Below are positions 45,213 through 57,019 of a stretch of DNA of 64,000 nucleotides, in pieces; position 1 is the stretch's first letter, and every line of letters begins with the position of its first letter. The DNA lies in the NCBI GenBank assembly GCA_030704615.1, contig CM060732.1, positions 47,661,053-47,725,052 of the forward strand, written 5' to 3'. The DNA is from Takakia lepidozioides. Lineage: Eukaryota; Streptophyta; Takakiopsida; Takakiales; Takakiaceae. Made by a program: the position numbers and the translations under genes. The notes under the pieces are model-generated. The model made no database searches, was not told where the DNA came from, and was given only the letters and a program-made list of their open reading frames with translations.

Positions 45213-48200
45213 CTACTGATCTGTGTACTTCAGATTGTGGTGCCGCAACCAATCTGGACCCCTTTCCTCATAGTCAGCTTTTGAAAAAGCAAACTTCTTA
45301 AATGAATGGGATGAAGCAAAAGCAGATGCCCCATGCCAAGCATCCAGCAATGGGTCAGCTGCCCTTACTACCTGAATTTTAGAGCCTAGGGGTCTGGTCT
45401 TCTTCAGCTCTGCAAGCAATCGTACATCCATTCCTTCAAAGAGGGTGTTGCCTCCTGTGAGAAAGACAGTACCATTCATCACCCGCTCCAGCAGATCTTG
45501 AGGCAAGCGCCTCAGGGATATAGCTACCATTTCCCCCACCCCAGCCTGGTCAACTCCAATCATGGCTGGTTCAAAGACAATTTCTGGGCATCGAAATCTT
45601 TCTACACCTATTCCGATTCGGAAGTCATCTGCTGTCAGTGGCCGTTGTTGCTGCATGTCAGGGTTGACTGTCTGAGCTCCTTGGATGACAACTGTTGACT
45701 GTGTGAACAGAGGGTCTAACTCCTGCAAACACCGTCCAAGCAAAACTGAACCCTGCCAATTGGTGGGGAGGAACTGCAAACAAGGACCTTAAGGGGAAGA
45801 TAATAACAACAATTGTGATCTGCAGTTTGTCACGGCAGAAACGATTTAACTCGTAACATTACTCCAGGTTCTGATACTGGTAGAAAGGGCTTTCCACCAA
45901 GTGCCGGACACAGAATGAGCATACTTACAGCTTGCATGCTGCCAAAGGAAAGCTACAGAACATACACTTAGAATGTCATACCACTCGATCGGCGCTTAAC
46001 AAACATCAAAACTTACCACTAGTAGAAGAACTCTGATGTCACTAACTTTAAGCAATGCCATAAATGCACCAGAACAATCACAAAGATAGAAACTCATTGC
46101 ACTGTACCTGAAGCCGGGTAGTGAGTCTGATCAACTCAACCTCATCATCATCACCTTCCTCACTGTTGTCAGTGTCTTTGCCCATGCGTTTGTATAGCTG
46201 CCAATCCTCATCATGCATTCCAAATGTGTCCTCGTCTTTTCCTCGGTCAAAGGCTGCAGTCGTTAGCAGCTTCATTCGCTCCTTCTGTAATGCGCTCAAC
46301 CTTTCCCCACGGCCGCCCAATCCAGAAGTCAACACTGCTGTGCCAGTTGCACCTGAGACAGTACCTGTCCTCTGGCGCTTCCGCTGCTCTACCTTAGCTG
46401 CCAGCTCAGCTTGCCTGCCACGCAGCTCCTCCAAGTATAGCTCTGGATTTGCACTGTTTGCAGCATGCAACCAAGTCCAATAATTAGAGAGCTTAAAGAC
46501 AGCTGGGCCACTGTGGAAACAACTAAAAGAGTTATGTTAATAAGGCCATCACTGCAGAGTCTCAGGCAAAATAAGCACCGGAAAGGTCTTACATTGGTGC
46601 TCCAGTGGTGGATGTGATCCTCCAACTTCTAATTACCAGTATCATATAAAAGTGCATGACATTTATGATAGGTTTCAAGGGCATACAGACGACGATCTTC
46701 TTCCAACTGCAGTTCACGTTCACGCTGCAGCCCCTCTTCTTGCCGCTTCTGCTTTGCCCGAGCACGTCCCTCAGCTGTCATTTTTAAGAACCTTTGCTTT
46801 TTCTTCTCCTTCAACTGCCAATACAACCCTGCATATCAGCTCAGAAACTAACAGCACATCTTGGTCCAAATCACATGCTAATTCTGGGGCTCAGCAGGGA
46901 GGCATTGCAAGCACAATGGGCTGTACAGCCACCCAGAATAGGACAGATAGACTTGGTGTTCAATATGCAATGGACCCTATTCCCAAGGGCTAACTCCTAG
47001 TATCGCACAAGCCATCTGGAAGTTAAAAAAGGTCTTACTTGCTCCGCTGTGAGAAGGCTGTTGGGCACCTCTAAAAGAGGATACTTTTCTGACAATGAAA
47101 CATCTGCCTCTACTCTCTTGGGCTCTGTAGGCTCCCCCTTGGCCTTTCGTAATGCTGTCATGGTTTTGGCCAGGGCAACTTGCACCTCTTCACGTGAACC
47201 ATAGCCAGACTGCCCAAGAAAAGAGGCCTCTGACTTGGCATCCTCTGTACCGTCTAGCTCATGTAGAAGGAACTCCAGTCCCTGGACTTCAGCATCCAAC
47301 TCAGCTATTTTGGAGGAGCGTTTTGCAGCGGCCATCTCCCGCAATCGCTGTCCCTGTTTCTCCCTCGTAGCTGCCTTTCTTGCCAGTTCTTCCTCATTAG
47401 GCTGTTCCTTCTCCGGGGCTGGAAGCCATGGAAGTTGCCACCATTTAGTCTTTACCTCTGCCTCAGGGCCCCCCTTCTGTACAATACGGAACACTGTTCA
47501 ATCCAGTTTGTGTAAGAGGAGAGTTTGCAGAGTGCATTCTAGTTCAGAGGTTTAAGTTTGTAACTGAAGTCAGACACTGGTCCAGGACTTCGGAGAGAAA
47601 CGAAAGAATTTGATGTCCCACAGCTAAGAGAGTTACAAGAAACCAGGCAGACAAGAAGACTCCCACGTACCACAAGAGGTGGTTGTGATTTAGACTAAGG
47701 ATTGGAGGCCGAGAAGCATGAGCAATACACACGCCTCTGGGGATATCTGCCCTACAAAGTGTGACCCGTTTAAGATAGAAAAGAGTTACAACTATGAATG
47801 ATCATCTGGAAACAATGAACATCCATGACTACTGTTAAACAGGGCCCTGGTGGGCTTCCTTCTGAAGACTACCTTCTCAAAAGATTAGCATTCGTGGACA
47901 CAGGGTTTTATCAAATTCATCGGCCTGCAAACTCAATGAATTTCAACCGCTTTTCTATCAGAACAAAATTGCCCAACTATTCCTTTAAAAAAAGGTGGAA
48001 ATAACAGCCAGCCATGCAGTCTAATCCAAATGCAGAATGCAACAGAAAACAGCTCAGCAACAAGGGCAGACCTGGAAGATGCTGAGTTCTGCTGCATAGT
48101 CTTCAGCAATGTAGCAATGCTCCTGCTTCAGCTCTTCTACTTTCTCCCAAACTATGCTATTCCTGTTTCCAGCCATAAATCCAGCTTCAGTTTATGCCAA

Positions 48201-51200
48201 ACAAGAATGGTCCATTGAATGAATTATTAGAATTGTATGTACGGCTCTGTGACCTCCCCTCTAAGACACCTTGACTACGAGAATGAAAATCTTGGAGACT
48301 GAATAAGGAGCACACTTGCGAAGGTTGCTGGGTATCAGGGAAGGAAGAAAACAAATTATAAACATAAAAGATGGGCTCACTCTGGGGTGAGAATATTTCT
48401 TTGACCTGCCTTTGTTCTATTAAATCCTGAAAGCATTACCATGTCCTCCCTATCAAATAAGCGAAAGTGGCCCACAAGCACACGAGTCCAGAAATCCTTA
48501 AAGGCCATGGCGTTGTGGGTTTCCACTTTTATGAAAACAAAGGAGATGGACCCATTAGACTTGGACTTGCTGCAACCTTGTGGCCACAGATATTACCCCT
48601 ACATTGGACACAGCCTACTGTACTAACGAGATGTTTGCTGTAGCCTTGTGGTCATAGACCACGCACGCAGTTTGGGCAGAACAAGAGGGAAGAGACACTA
48701 CCTTTGTGAGGGACTCACTCGAGTAGTGGTACTTACCTTGGACTTCGGGTGGGTAAGAGGGGAGCAGAATGGGGGTCACCAAAATCACAGGGAGACTCAC
48801 TCCAGTGGTGGGATTTAAAAAGTTCATAGCTCTAGCATCAATTTGATGTCCTGATTGATTAGAATTTAGATGCAAGGTAGTCAAGGGGGAAGAGAGAAGG
48901 GGGGAAATGCTTGCATGATTCTGGAAGAATCTGGCCAAGTGAAGACTTGAGAACATACACATGATAAGGGTGCTGTAACGATAGCAAGCGCTTCAAATAG
49001 TCAGTTACATGATACCCTCCCACCGCGGTTCTACAGCACGCCTCCATCACTGGCTCCCCAGCCACCATCTGTTTTACAGTCACCCCAAACCACAAAGCTG
49101 CCATGTTAGGAGTTCCTAACAATTGGCACAAGAAGATATTTCTAGCACTCAAGTGACATCGTCAATCTTCAGTGACTGATGCATACAAAAAGTTGGTATG
49201 TGTGTGAATCGAGCAAAATTCAACAGATCCTACACTACCAAGATCATGCAAAGAGATACCTAAAAGAGATATAGCAGAACAATTGCATTATCAATAAGAG
49301 AGAAGAGAATATACTGGAATGATGTGAGTTGTAGTGTGCCCTGAGCAAACCAACAGCCCATTTGGTTCACACACCCCCAATCTTTGATTATGTGCATAAC
49401 TGAAGACTTCATCGATGCCAAATGCTGCCGAAATTACAAAAAGTAAGTGCCCACCACTGTAAAAGGATAAAAGCGGCTTCATGATTTGTGAATAGGGGAG
49501 AGGTTACATCATTAATCCACCTATTTGAAGGCACATTTCAGTTGATCCCTGGGACTATAATGTGATTAATGTCTGATCATGTGGCTAAACCCTCTCATTC
49601 CAATGTATTGATTGCAATTAAACCAGCTTGGCCTACCATGAATCATGGGTGCCAAGGGAGAAACATGGTACCCACAATACAATTCTCCCCAATATCAACA
49701 TGTCAACAAAACTATTTTCGATAATTGCCCTGGATGCAATCATGATCCTGTGCAAGGGCCTCAAATGTGAACCAGCTCTTAGCCTTAAGATACAAATACA
49801 AGTCTTCTTCCTCAACACATGTTGTCAGATGCATCCCAAGGCATACAGAGAGGTTTGCAATAATCATTCATTCCAAGATCCCATTCTCAGAAGTGGTGTG
49901 GTGCGGAGGTATGTCGACAACGTGGAACCGCCTCTTCTCTTCTATGGCACGATGGTGATGGCAACTTGCTTTGAGGAACAATAGGTGGACCTCATGAAGT
50001 ATTAGTGCTATTGTTTCAAGCATGCCCATAAATTGAGCACAAAATATCTGCCTTTCCTTCAGCAGCCTGTTGGTTGGAACTCAGCCTCATACCAGACATG
50101 GGAGGACCCTTGAGGTATGAGTAATCAATTGCTCTTCACAGGCTGAGATGAAGCACAGAGCAGATTTGTGTCCAACTTCAGGTCATTCCTTGAGTATGAG
50201 TGTGAGCAAGGAGCTGAAGAGAGGTTCAGACAAATGGGAGAAATTCAGGACTAATTCAGATAACAGTACCTAGTGAAGGGACACCATAAGTCTCAAAGAG
50301 AAGTTCAGCCATGCGATTGCGAGAGTAGAGTGGGTTGCAAGGCCCCTCTGTTAGCAGCACTGGATGCTCCACCTGCCCTAATCACCATTCATCAGTCACC
50401 CCAAACAGTTGTACTCAATTGCATTGCTGCCATCCTACTGTGGCCCATCAAGCATTAAAAACCATGTGTTCCATGGTACATTCTGACTGAAATGTCAAAT
50501 TCAAAAGAAACAAAACCTGTTATGGGCCAAGTTTGCAGCATTGCAGGGTGCTGTTTCAGACACCAGCGCCAAGGGCTTTACCCCTTTGCACGTTGAGATG
50601 ACCAGAGCTAGGATCCATACAATTCTGAACATTTTGCTTGAAACCAAGGAGGAAGCTGCAGCTGACTTACAAGATGGGTGGGAATTACCTGAGTGCCTTG
50701 AACTCCCATCCTGTCAAATGTGTAGTCCAGAATCTGCACATCACCAGACTCCTGCCCTATGTTAATATTCCAATGGTTGTCCATGATTTGGTGCTGCACA
50801 ATTTTTGCATTCTATTTTCTGCATTTTGGAAATTGCAGTCCTCACCTACATACAATTGGACTGAAGTCAATACAACAGAGCTGGCTAACACCATGTTGTG
50901 GCTTTTCCACTTAACTTCACATGGGGTCCTAGTGAAGAGGTTCTATTGCAACAATACAACTCCTTGCACAGCCAACAGAAGTAGATAAGCATCCAGCACA
51001 CTAGAACACCCAATAGAAACCAGAAAAAAACATGAAGAGAAGATAGATCCATACACATTCCATGGTCTCAAACTGATAGACCACATTTCCATCGAAAGCT
51101 GTGCGCAATGAGGAGCGTGTAAAATCAAAAAACTTTACAAGCCCTGGGTCATAATCTCCAACAATGCTCACTAATTCACCTGTGCCATTACAAAATTGCA

Positions 51201-52012
51201 CAATTATACAACCTGGAATTTGCTCAACACTCCTCTCCTACTATATTAAAATGCAAGGCCGGAAGTAAAAATTTCGGTATGAAGCTGTGTTAATTGAGCT
51301 ACCATAAGTGCCTTACAGGAGTGCCTGCAGAAAAATGAAGGCACCAGCTAAATCCTTCACGCAATAATGATTGCTAGGATTGGTCCCATTCTTTTGAAGA
51401 TATATGTGAGTACATGCCTATGGACTTCCAGAGTGTAGGAGTAGAACACTCAGAAAACCACCTGAAGTGTGAAATGAACGACCCAAGCAACATCACACCA
51501 AGGAGCCCTAGCAGAAGAACAGCGCTTTGCAGGGGCACTTTCTCTCCTCAAATGAAGGCATGCCCTTCCTTGCTTAAGTAAAACCCTAAATGACTGAAAT
51601 GTTCTGAAGTCATGAAATCACAGTTTAAAAGAAGAGGACATACTGGAACCCCTATGTCGCGGTCTGTTTAGTACATTGCGGAAGGCTAGTCGCGGATCAG
51701 CATCTCCCGCCCACCTGTTTGCCCCATTTTCCTACATTAGACAGCTTCCAACCCCGACGATGACAAAAAGAAAGATATTGGGAAAGGGCAGGAAAAAACG
51801 AAGAAAATCAACAACTGAGACGCAAACCTGAGAGAGAATGTACTCATAAGACGTTGTTTCCCGTAGCCAAAGCTGAGAGAGAGAGAGAGAGAGAGAGAGA
51901 CTTGCCCAACGCGTAAGATGTAACCACCATTGTCAATAACAAGCGGGCGGTCCAATCCAATGAGATGGTAATCAGACTGCCGGAAAGGCAGCCCTGATGC
52001 CGGAGAAGGCAT
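45213..52012 (-). CDS. ARP5: Actin-related protein 5 (INO80 complex)
   Basis: Twelve minus-strand exons give 727 aa: 51906-52012, 51644-51714, 51055-51179, 50689-50733, 50270-50372, 49315-49424, 48959-49068, 48072-48162, 47039-47476, 46687-46814, 46108-46453 and 45213-45722. Arabidopsis ARP5 has about 724. Landmarks are [73 protein letters not shown] and [14 protein letters not shown]. Next come [18 protein letters not shown], a long coiled-coil insertion ([51 protein letters not shown]) and [20 protein letters not shown]. The C-terminus is [23 protein letters not shown]5 with IES6 is a nucleosome-contacting module of the INO80 remodeller, in the nucleus. Intron 1 is GC-AG; all others are GT-AG. 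It lies head-to-head with a histone H2A gene. Confidence 0.95.
51874..51901. repeat. (GA)n microsatellite beside ARP5 intron 1 donor
   Basis: About 14 GA dinucleotides lie within a few bases of the GC donor of ARP5 intron 1. In the gene's direction the intron reads GCAAGTCTCTCTC. This polypyrimidine tract is at the 5' side of the intron, an unusual place. Confidence 0.85.
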
Positions 52013-52113
52013 GGACCCTGCGTCCCTCGCAACTTCTCACGACTTGTAGAGTTCTTCCATGCTTCACACTATCCTCCTCTTTCCACATCAGCCACAAACA
52101 CTCTGGGCACCAT

Positions 52114-52137
52114 ACCCTAAATCCTAACCCTAACCCC
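52114..52137 (+). repeat. Telomere-like repeats (telo-box)
   Basis: ACCCTAAATCCTAACCCTAA followed by CCCC is three to four degenerate copies of the plant telomeric unit CCCTAAA. Short telo-boxes of this kind occur in promoters of plant ribosomal, translation and proliferation genes; here it lies 100 bp upstream of ARP5. Confidence 0.7.
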
Positions 52138-52990
52138 CGTCTGCGCTCTTCCTTCTCTCTTCCACTCTTTTGTGGATTGCTTTCTGTCCTCTCTCGATCT
52201 TGGCTTCCCTCCCTCTATTCCAACTCTTTTCTCGATTTCTTTTCCTGCGATTCTTTGTGTACTCTTTCTCTCTCTCTTTCTCTCTCTCAATCTCGCCTTC
52301 ACTTCTTGTCAATTGCTTGCAAAGTCAACCCGAGTGTGTTGCGAGCTTGTCCATCTCTCTCTCCCCCCGAGACAACGCACGTTGCCCGAGAGACTACGGA
52401 TGAATAAATGGATGAATGACATTGAACAATGGCTCGTACTAACGGATGATAAATTAGATCATCCATCCATAGGATCGCCGCCGAGGATAGCGAAGTCTTC
52501 AGCTGCACGAATGATTTTGGGCCGTCCGATGAGATGGAAAACAGCGATCCATGTGAAGAGATGAGCACCAATAGGATGGTAGGAGGGAAATTCAAACCAT
52601 CTCTTTTACACAAGTGCATCGTCGTTTCACTGGACGGCTGAGATGCGCCAATCCACACAACGCACAGAACCTGTCTTTAGCGTACAGTTACTATGGCCGG
52701 GTAAAGAAGCCACTTACTTACCTCTATTCTTATTATTTATTTTATTCTACTGAAACTTGCAATAATCCCAAATAAAGTTTCCAGGGCCACTGTGACACTG
52801 TCCCTTGTTTTTATTTTTATTTTAAGGAAATCCCTAACTAGCTGTAAATGAGGGATAGTAAAAGAGATGTAAATTGACACGCGGCAGTCTTTGCCTGTTG
52901 GCCCTAACAGAGGAGTAAAAGGAGCGCGGGTAAACAAACGCGGGTGCGGGATGTTTCCATTGGCCCGGCCCGCGCTGTAGAATCCAGGGG

Positions 52991-52997
52991 TATAAAG
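52991..52997 (+). promoter_or_regulatory. TATA box of histone H2A
   Basis: TATAAAG lies about 160 bp before the H2A start codon in a GC-rich core promoter, with an inverted CCAAT about 35 bp upstream. Confidence 0.6.
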
Positions 52998-53154
52998 TAG
53001 ACAGTCGTCTCGCACCTTTCTCATCCTCCGCTCTCACTCTCACTTGACTACAGTTCCTCAGTTCGCAGATTGTGGCATCGTGCTGCTTAGTTCGCTTGAT
53101 CCGGTGCAGAAGGGTTTAGTTTCAATCGTTCGTGCTTCTTTCCGCTACTCGAAG

Positions 53155-53930
53155 ATGTCTGGAAGGGGCCAGAAGGCGAAGAAGAAATCTATCACCAAGT
53201 CCGTTAGGGCTGGGCTTCAGTTCCCAGTGAGCAGGCTTGCCCGCTACCTGAAGAGGGGTCGCTATGCCGCCCGTGTTGGTGCTGGAGCTCCCGTGTATTT
53301 GGCTGCTGTGTTGGAGTACCTGGCTGCAGAGGTGATTATTTTTTCTATACCCTACTGTTCCGTCGTTTTTGCTGATTTAGAAGGATGCAGTCTGCTCTCT
53401 GGTTGTGAATGCATTTCAGCGTCAGATGGCGCTTGATACTGTTTCTAGGTCTTGGTTTGCATGTCATGCTGTGGTTAATCAGGGAGACTGTCTGAGTTTG
53501 TAGCTTCACTTGTCTTTGTTGACATTGCGGTTCTCAAAGTAGCCGATGGTCTACCGTGTTCTTTCTGTAGATTAGGCAGTCTTGACAGCGAGGTAGGTTA
53601 TGGGTGGAGTTGAATTAGCTGTTAGTGAATTTGCTTAAAACTGGCTGCCTTTTGTTTCCTAGATCTTAATGGTTCTTGTATGTATTGCAGGTGTTGGAGC
53701 TGGCTGGTAACGCTAGCAGGGACAACAAGAAGAGCAGAATTATTCCGCGCCACATTCAGCTCGCCATCAGGAACGATGAAGAGTTGGGGAAGCTTTTGGC
53801 TAATGTGACTATCGCCTATGGCGGTGTTCTGCCGAACATTCATACTGTTCTCTTGCCCAAGAAGTCTTCAGGAGGTGGCGGTAGCGCCAAGGCTGAAACC
53901 CCCGAGAAGCCAAGCAAGGGTGAAAAGTGA
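53155..53930 (+). CDS. Histone H2A, canonical type
   Basis: Exons 53155-53331 and 53691-53930 join in phase 0 (138 aa). The protein starts [20 protein letters not shown] and has the full histone fold: [60 protein letters not shown] and [20 protein letters not shown]. The tail is [20 protein letters not shown] followed by an acidic/basic end PEKPSKGEK. The C-terminal SQ(E/D)F of H2A.X and the SPKK of H2A.W are absent. The H2A.Z-specific residues are also absent, so it is canonical or replication-type H2A. The acidic-patch residues EYLAAE and NDEE are present. The intron after LEYLAAE is at the usual plant H2A position. It packages nuclear DNA as a dimer with H2B. Confidence 0.95.
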
Positions 53931-55618
53931 TTTGAGGTTGTAATTTTCCAATGGTGTTTCTTGACACCACCATTCTGTACTGTATATCACTTCCTTTTTG
54001 CCTTGGTATGATCATCTTAGTGGCCAATGGTCTTGTAAAGATGCTCTGAAATGTAGATACTGCTAAGCTTCAATGCCCTAGATGATTGAACAGTCTTGGT
54101 TTTATGTTTGCACATTTCATTGAGCTTTTGTGTGACCTGTTTACCCTAGAGTGTTTGTTTCTGAAGAATGGCGGAAAGAAGATTTGAGTGCCCTTTTGGT
54201 AAAATTATTTTGTTACTGTCACCTTCATTGTAGATATGATACAAGGTGGGACAGTACCACCTTGTAGATCTACAAACAATATCAACATGCCTTCAGTACT
54301 AACTGCCATTTCATTGGATGGAATTTAGTCAGATGTAGCATGTTTACTTACATTGTTACAGTGCAGATGTTGAGTATCAGCAGTAATGTTCTGCATGTGA
54401 GTGAACATGAGTGAATTTGCAATGGCATTTTGAGCTGCTAATAGATTGCATATAGATCTGAATAAACAAGAATTGCAAAACTATACAAGTATTTGTAATT
54501 CTTGCAAAACTATACTTGTTTATTAATCCCTGCTATCCATGACAGCAGTAGATGGGAGAGGGAGTTCATCTGTCACTTCTGTTGCAGTTGAGGAGGGGAT
54601 AGGGAGTTCCATCTACTGCTGAGGGGGGAACTGAGAGTTCATGTGCTGCTATCATTTTGGCTGGTGGCACCACTGCAATAGCCAATATTAATTTTGATTG
54701 GAAAGTGAAGATGGCTTGCAATGATGCAAATACTGATGTACAGCAGAAAGGAACTTTGGAACATAAATGTGAGGTAAGTTGAGGAGATGCCATAGCAGAC
54801 TGCAAATTGTCCTCCAAGAGACTCGGGTACAGACCACAATTGCAGATCTTGGCTCCAGAATCAATCTTTCTTCCATATTTGTAATGGTCATGTGTGATGC
54901 AGCAAGTAGAGACGGGAAGTGAAGGACGAGAAGCAGAACTACTAGCCTGCATTAAAGCTCTGAGCATCACATAGATTGCCCAAACCTGACTCTACTTAGC
55001 ACATGATATGGCCACCTTTTCAGTGAAACTTTTGGACTGCCAAACTGGTCAGGGTTTGAATCTGATTTTCTGGGTATACTGCGTGCATTAAGACAAGTGC
55101 AACTAGTGTGTATGGTACAATGATAAAATGTCCCTGGCAGAGATTAGTATCTCACACGAGATAGAAAGAAAACCACCCTTGAAAGGTCTCAGCCTCCCTC
55201 AATCTCTTTAGCTTTGCATGACATCACTGCTTAGAAATATGCCCTCACAGTGAGTGCAAATTGTGCAAGACAAAGGAGCCGTTTAAAAGCAAATGCTGCT
55301 CAGAGAGCCCAGGCCACAAGTTTCATCCCCTATCACAAACCTAATGCACCCTAAGAAGTTTAGGCTGTGTGGCCTATACCAACCTCCTGCCAAGGTCAGT
55401 TCCTCAACCAAATGCATTCCATTGGTGTGCAGACATTTGACATGCAACCCAAATGCCCTTTGGTTGAAAACCGCACCATCTGTGTGTTTCTCATGAAGGA
55501 GTTGGTGGACACTAACTGTGTATGCTTACAAACATCCAGGACACAAGCCAAAACTACTGTCAGTAGCATTACCTTACTGCCATACTGGAAGAAAATGAAG
55601 ACCCCTGCTCAACAAATT
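53931..55618. other. H2A 3' flank and unassigned DNA
   Basis: The first part is the H2A 3' UTR and flank. A small foldback (AATAAACAAG at 54461-54470, CTTGTTTATT at 54515-54524) encloses a direct repeat of TTGCAAAACTATAC. No gene is seen. Confidence 0.4.
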
Positions 55619-56200
55619 TCATAGCGGACACGAACCTTCTTCCACCATATTACTATCCTTCGACAGCAGCTCCACAGGCACAGCAGCTGCTAAATCTAGG
55701 TTGTGGAGTCTGACGGTTCCTAGAAGTTTATCGGGCAGCTCATCTTCTGCTCGTCCCTCAATAAGAAAGGCAAGGTCAACAGTGAGGGTTGTAAGGTAGC
55801 CAGCAGCTAGGTGCACAATGGCGGTGGCCACCATGGATGATCCAATATCTACATCAACTTCTAAATAGTCGACCATTCAGAGTACCTGCAGCAATAGGAA
55901 TTGGTTTGTGTGGGAGAGATAAGTGTAACAAGATTGCACATTTCAAAATCTAACTCCTCTGCTGTGTTCTCTCCAGTGCAGACAATGGTAGCAGGAACAA
56001 GCAAGAAAAATTAACAGTCACAGTCAGGCTATAATTGATTGCTCACCTGCAAGTCAGGGCTTTGCCAAGGATGCAGATGGTTTGCTCGCCTACAGCTTTT
56101 TTTACAATCCGTGGGCCTTTGGTAATGTTGGCAATAAGTTTGAGGCGGGTTACCCTAAATTCCTGGTCTCCTTTCAAAAAACGGTGTACCAAACAGCTCT
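55619..56200 (-). pseudogene. EDR2-like DUF1336 C-terminal fragment, frameshifted
   Basis: Two minus-strand exons are visible. 56047-56200 encodes SCLVHRFLKGDQEFRVTRLK, LIANITKGPRIVKKAVGEQT and ICILGKALTC and ends at a GT donor. From 55876 the frame continues YLEVDVDIGSSMVATAIVHL and AAGYLTTLTVDLAFLIEGRA, then EDELPDKLLGTVRLHNLDLA to a stop at 55619. This is the end of the EDR2/DUF1336 domain found with PH and START domains in plant lipid-binding defence regulators. The natural acceptor at about 55890 leaves the second exon one base out of frame (14 nt instead of 15 between RY and YLE). The upstream PH, START and most DUF1336 exons are missing. I therefore call it a pseudogene fragment. Confidence 0.7.
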
Positions 56201-56833
56201 CTGGAAATGTATTATATGCAACAAAGTATGCAACTGCACTAATGTGATCCTTGTTGGGAATCTGCAGGACCCCAGCTTCGAGTATTACCCACTTGTGCAT
56301 CACTGCGGAAAGAGTATCTCCCCACTCACGGACTGCCTGTTACTATGACAGAAAGGGAAAGGAGCCCTTGGTGAGGAACTGAGGCAAGGATTGTCAGCCA
56401 GGGCAGCAGCAGAGTGTGACAAAGAGAGCTTTGCAAGTTAGATGAAATTTTTTAGAGATGAGAACATCCCTCTAAAGGAAGTGGTGATGTCTATTGGTAC
56501 TTCTGTATGCTTGCAAGGATAATTGATAGTGTCAATCCAGGTGTTGAGCACTAAAATGGAGCATGTCAGTTAGTGACAGACATCACAGGTTCTTCAGAAA
56601 CTGTCATTCTCTTGAGAGCCTCCTTAGGATAGAGATGACATAGTTAACAGTTGAATAAATCAATCAACAGGATTGCAATTCAGGCACTGCAAAGAATTGA
56701 AAGGAACCTGCACAAGATCTGGCCTTCCAAAACCCCTATGTAGAGGAGCTCCTCAAGGGTTTGGGATCAAACATTGGGCTCCAATTTGATGTCTGCTTTC
56801 CTCTTACTATTAGATCCTGCGACTTGAGGGTGA
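56201..56833. other. Unassigned DNA beside the EDR2 fragment
   Basis: No further EDR2-like exon could be found on the minus strand here. Confidence 0.35.
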
Positions 56834-57019
56834 CCGGTTGAGATTGGTGAGGGATATGTGAGATATGGACACAGCCAGTGTGTGGAAGAGATTTTGAAGC
56901 ATTTTGGACTGGAAAGCGAGGTGGCACAGCACCTCGCTGCCCAGCTCTTGTCAGAGGTCCAGCTGCTCAGAAGCAGCTCCATTCTGGCTGAGGAGAAGCT
57001 TGTTGAAAAGGTTTCATGA
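56834..57019 (+). other. Possible orphan exon, family not recognised
   Basis: The plus-strand frame PVEIGEGYVRYGHSQCVEEI, LKHFGLESEVAQHLAAQLLS and EVQLLRSSSILAEEKLVEKV ends at TGA (57017-57019). The composition looks like a real amphipathic helical protein. An upstream in-frame TGA and no clear start mean it would need splicing. A pyrimidine-rich run ending in AG near 56813 could be the acceptor only in another frame. I do not know the family. Confidence 0.25.

Larger units (their letters stand above)
52013..53154. promoter_or_regulatory. Shared upstream region of ARP5 and histone H2A
   Basis: The 1.14 kb between the two divergent start codons holds both promoters. Plus-strand features are C/T-rich tracts (52150-52380) and telomere-like repeats (52114-52137). 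An inverted CCAAT box (CCATTGG at about 52957) lies about 35 bp before the H2A TATA box. No other gene is evident. Confidence 0.55.

Noticed and set aside
51844-52032. Alternative minus-strand frame at the ARP5 5' end
   Set aside because: It is a different frame from the conserved [13 protein letters not shown] start and runs into the GA microsatellite.
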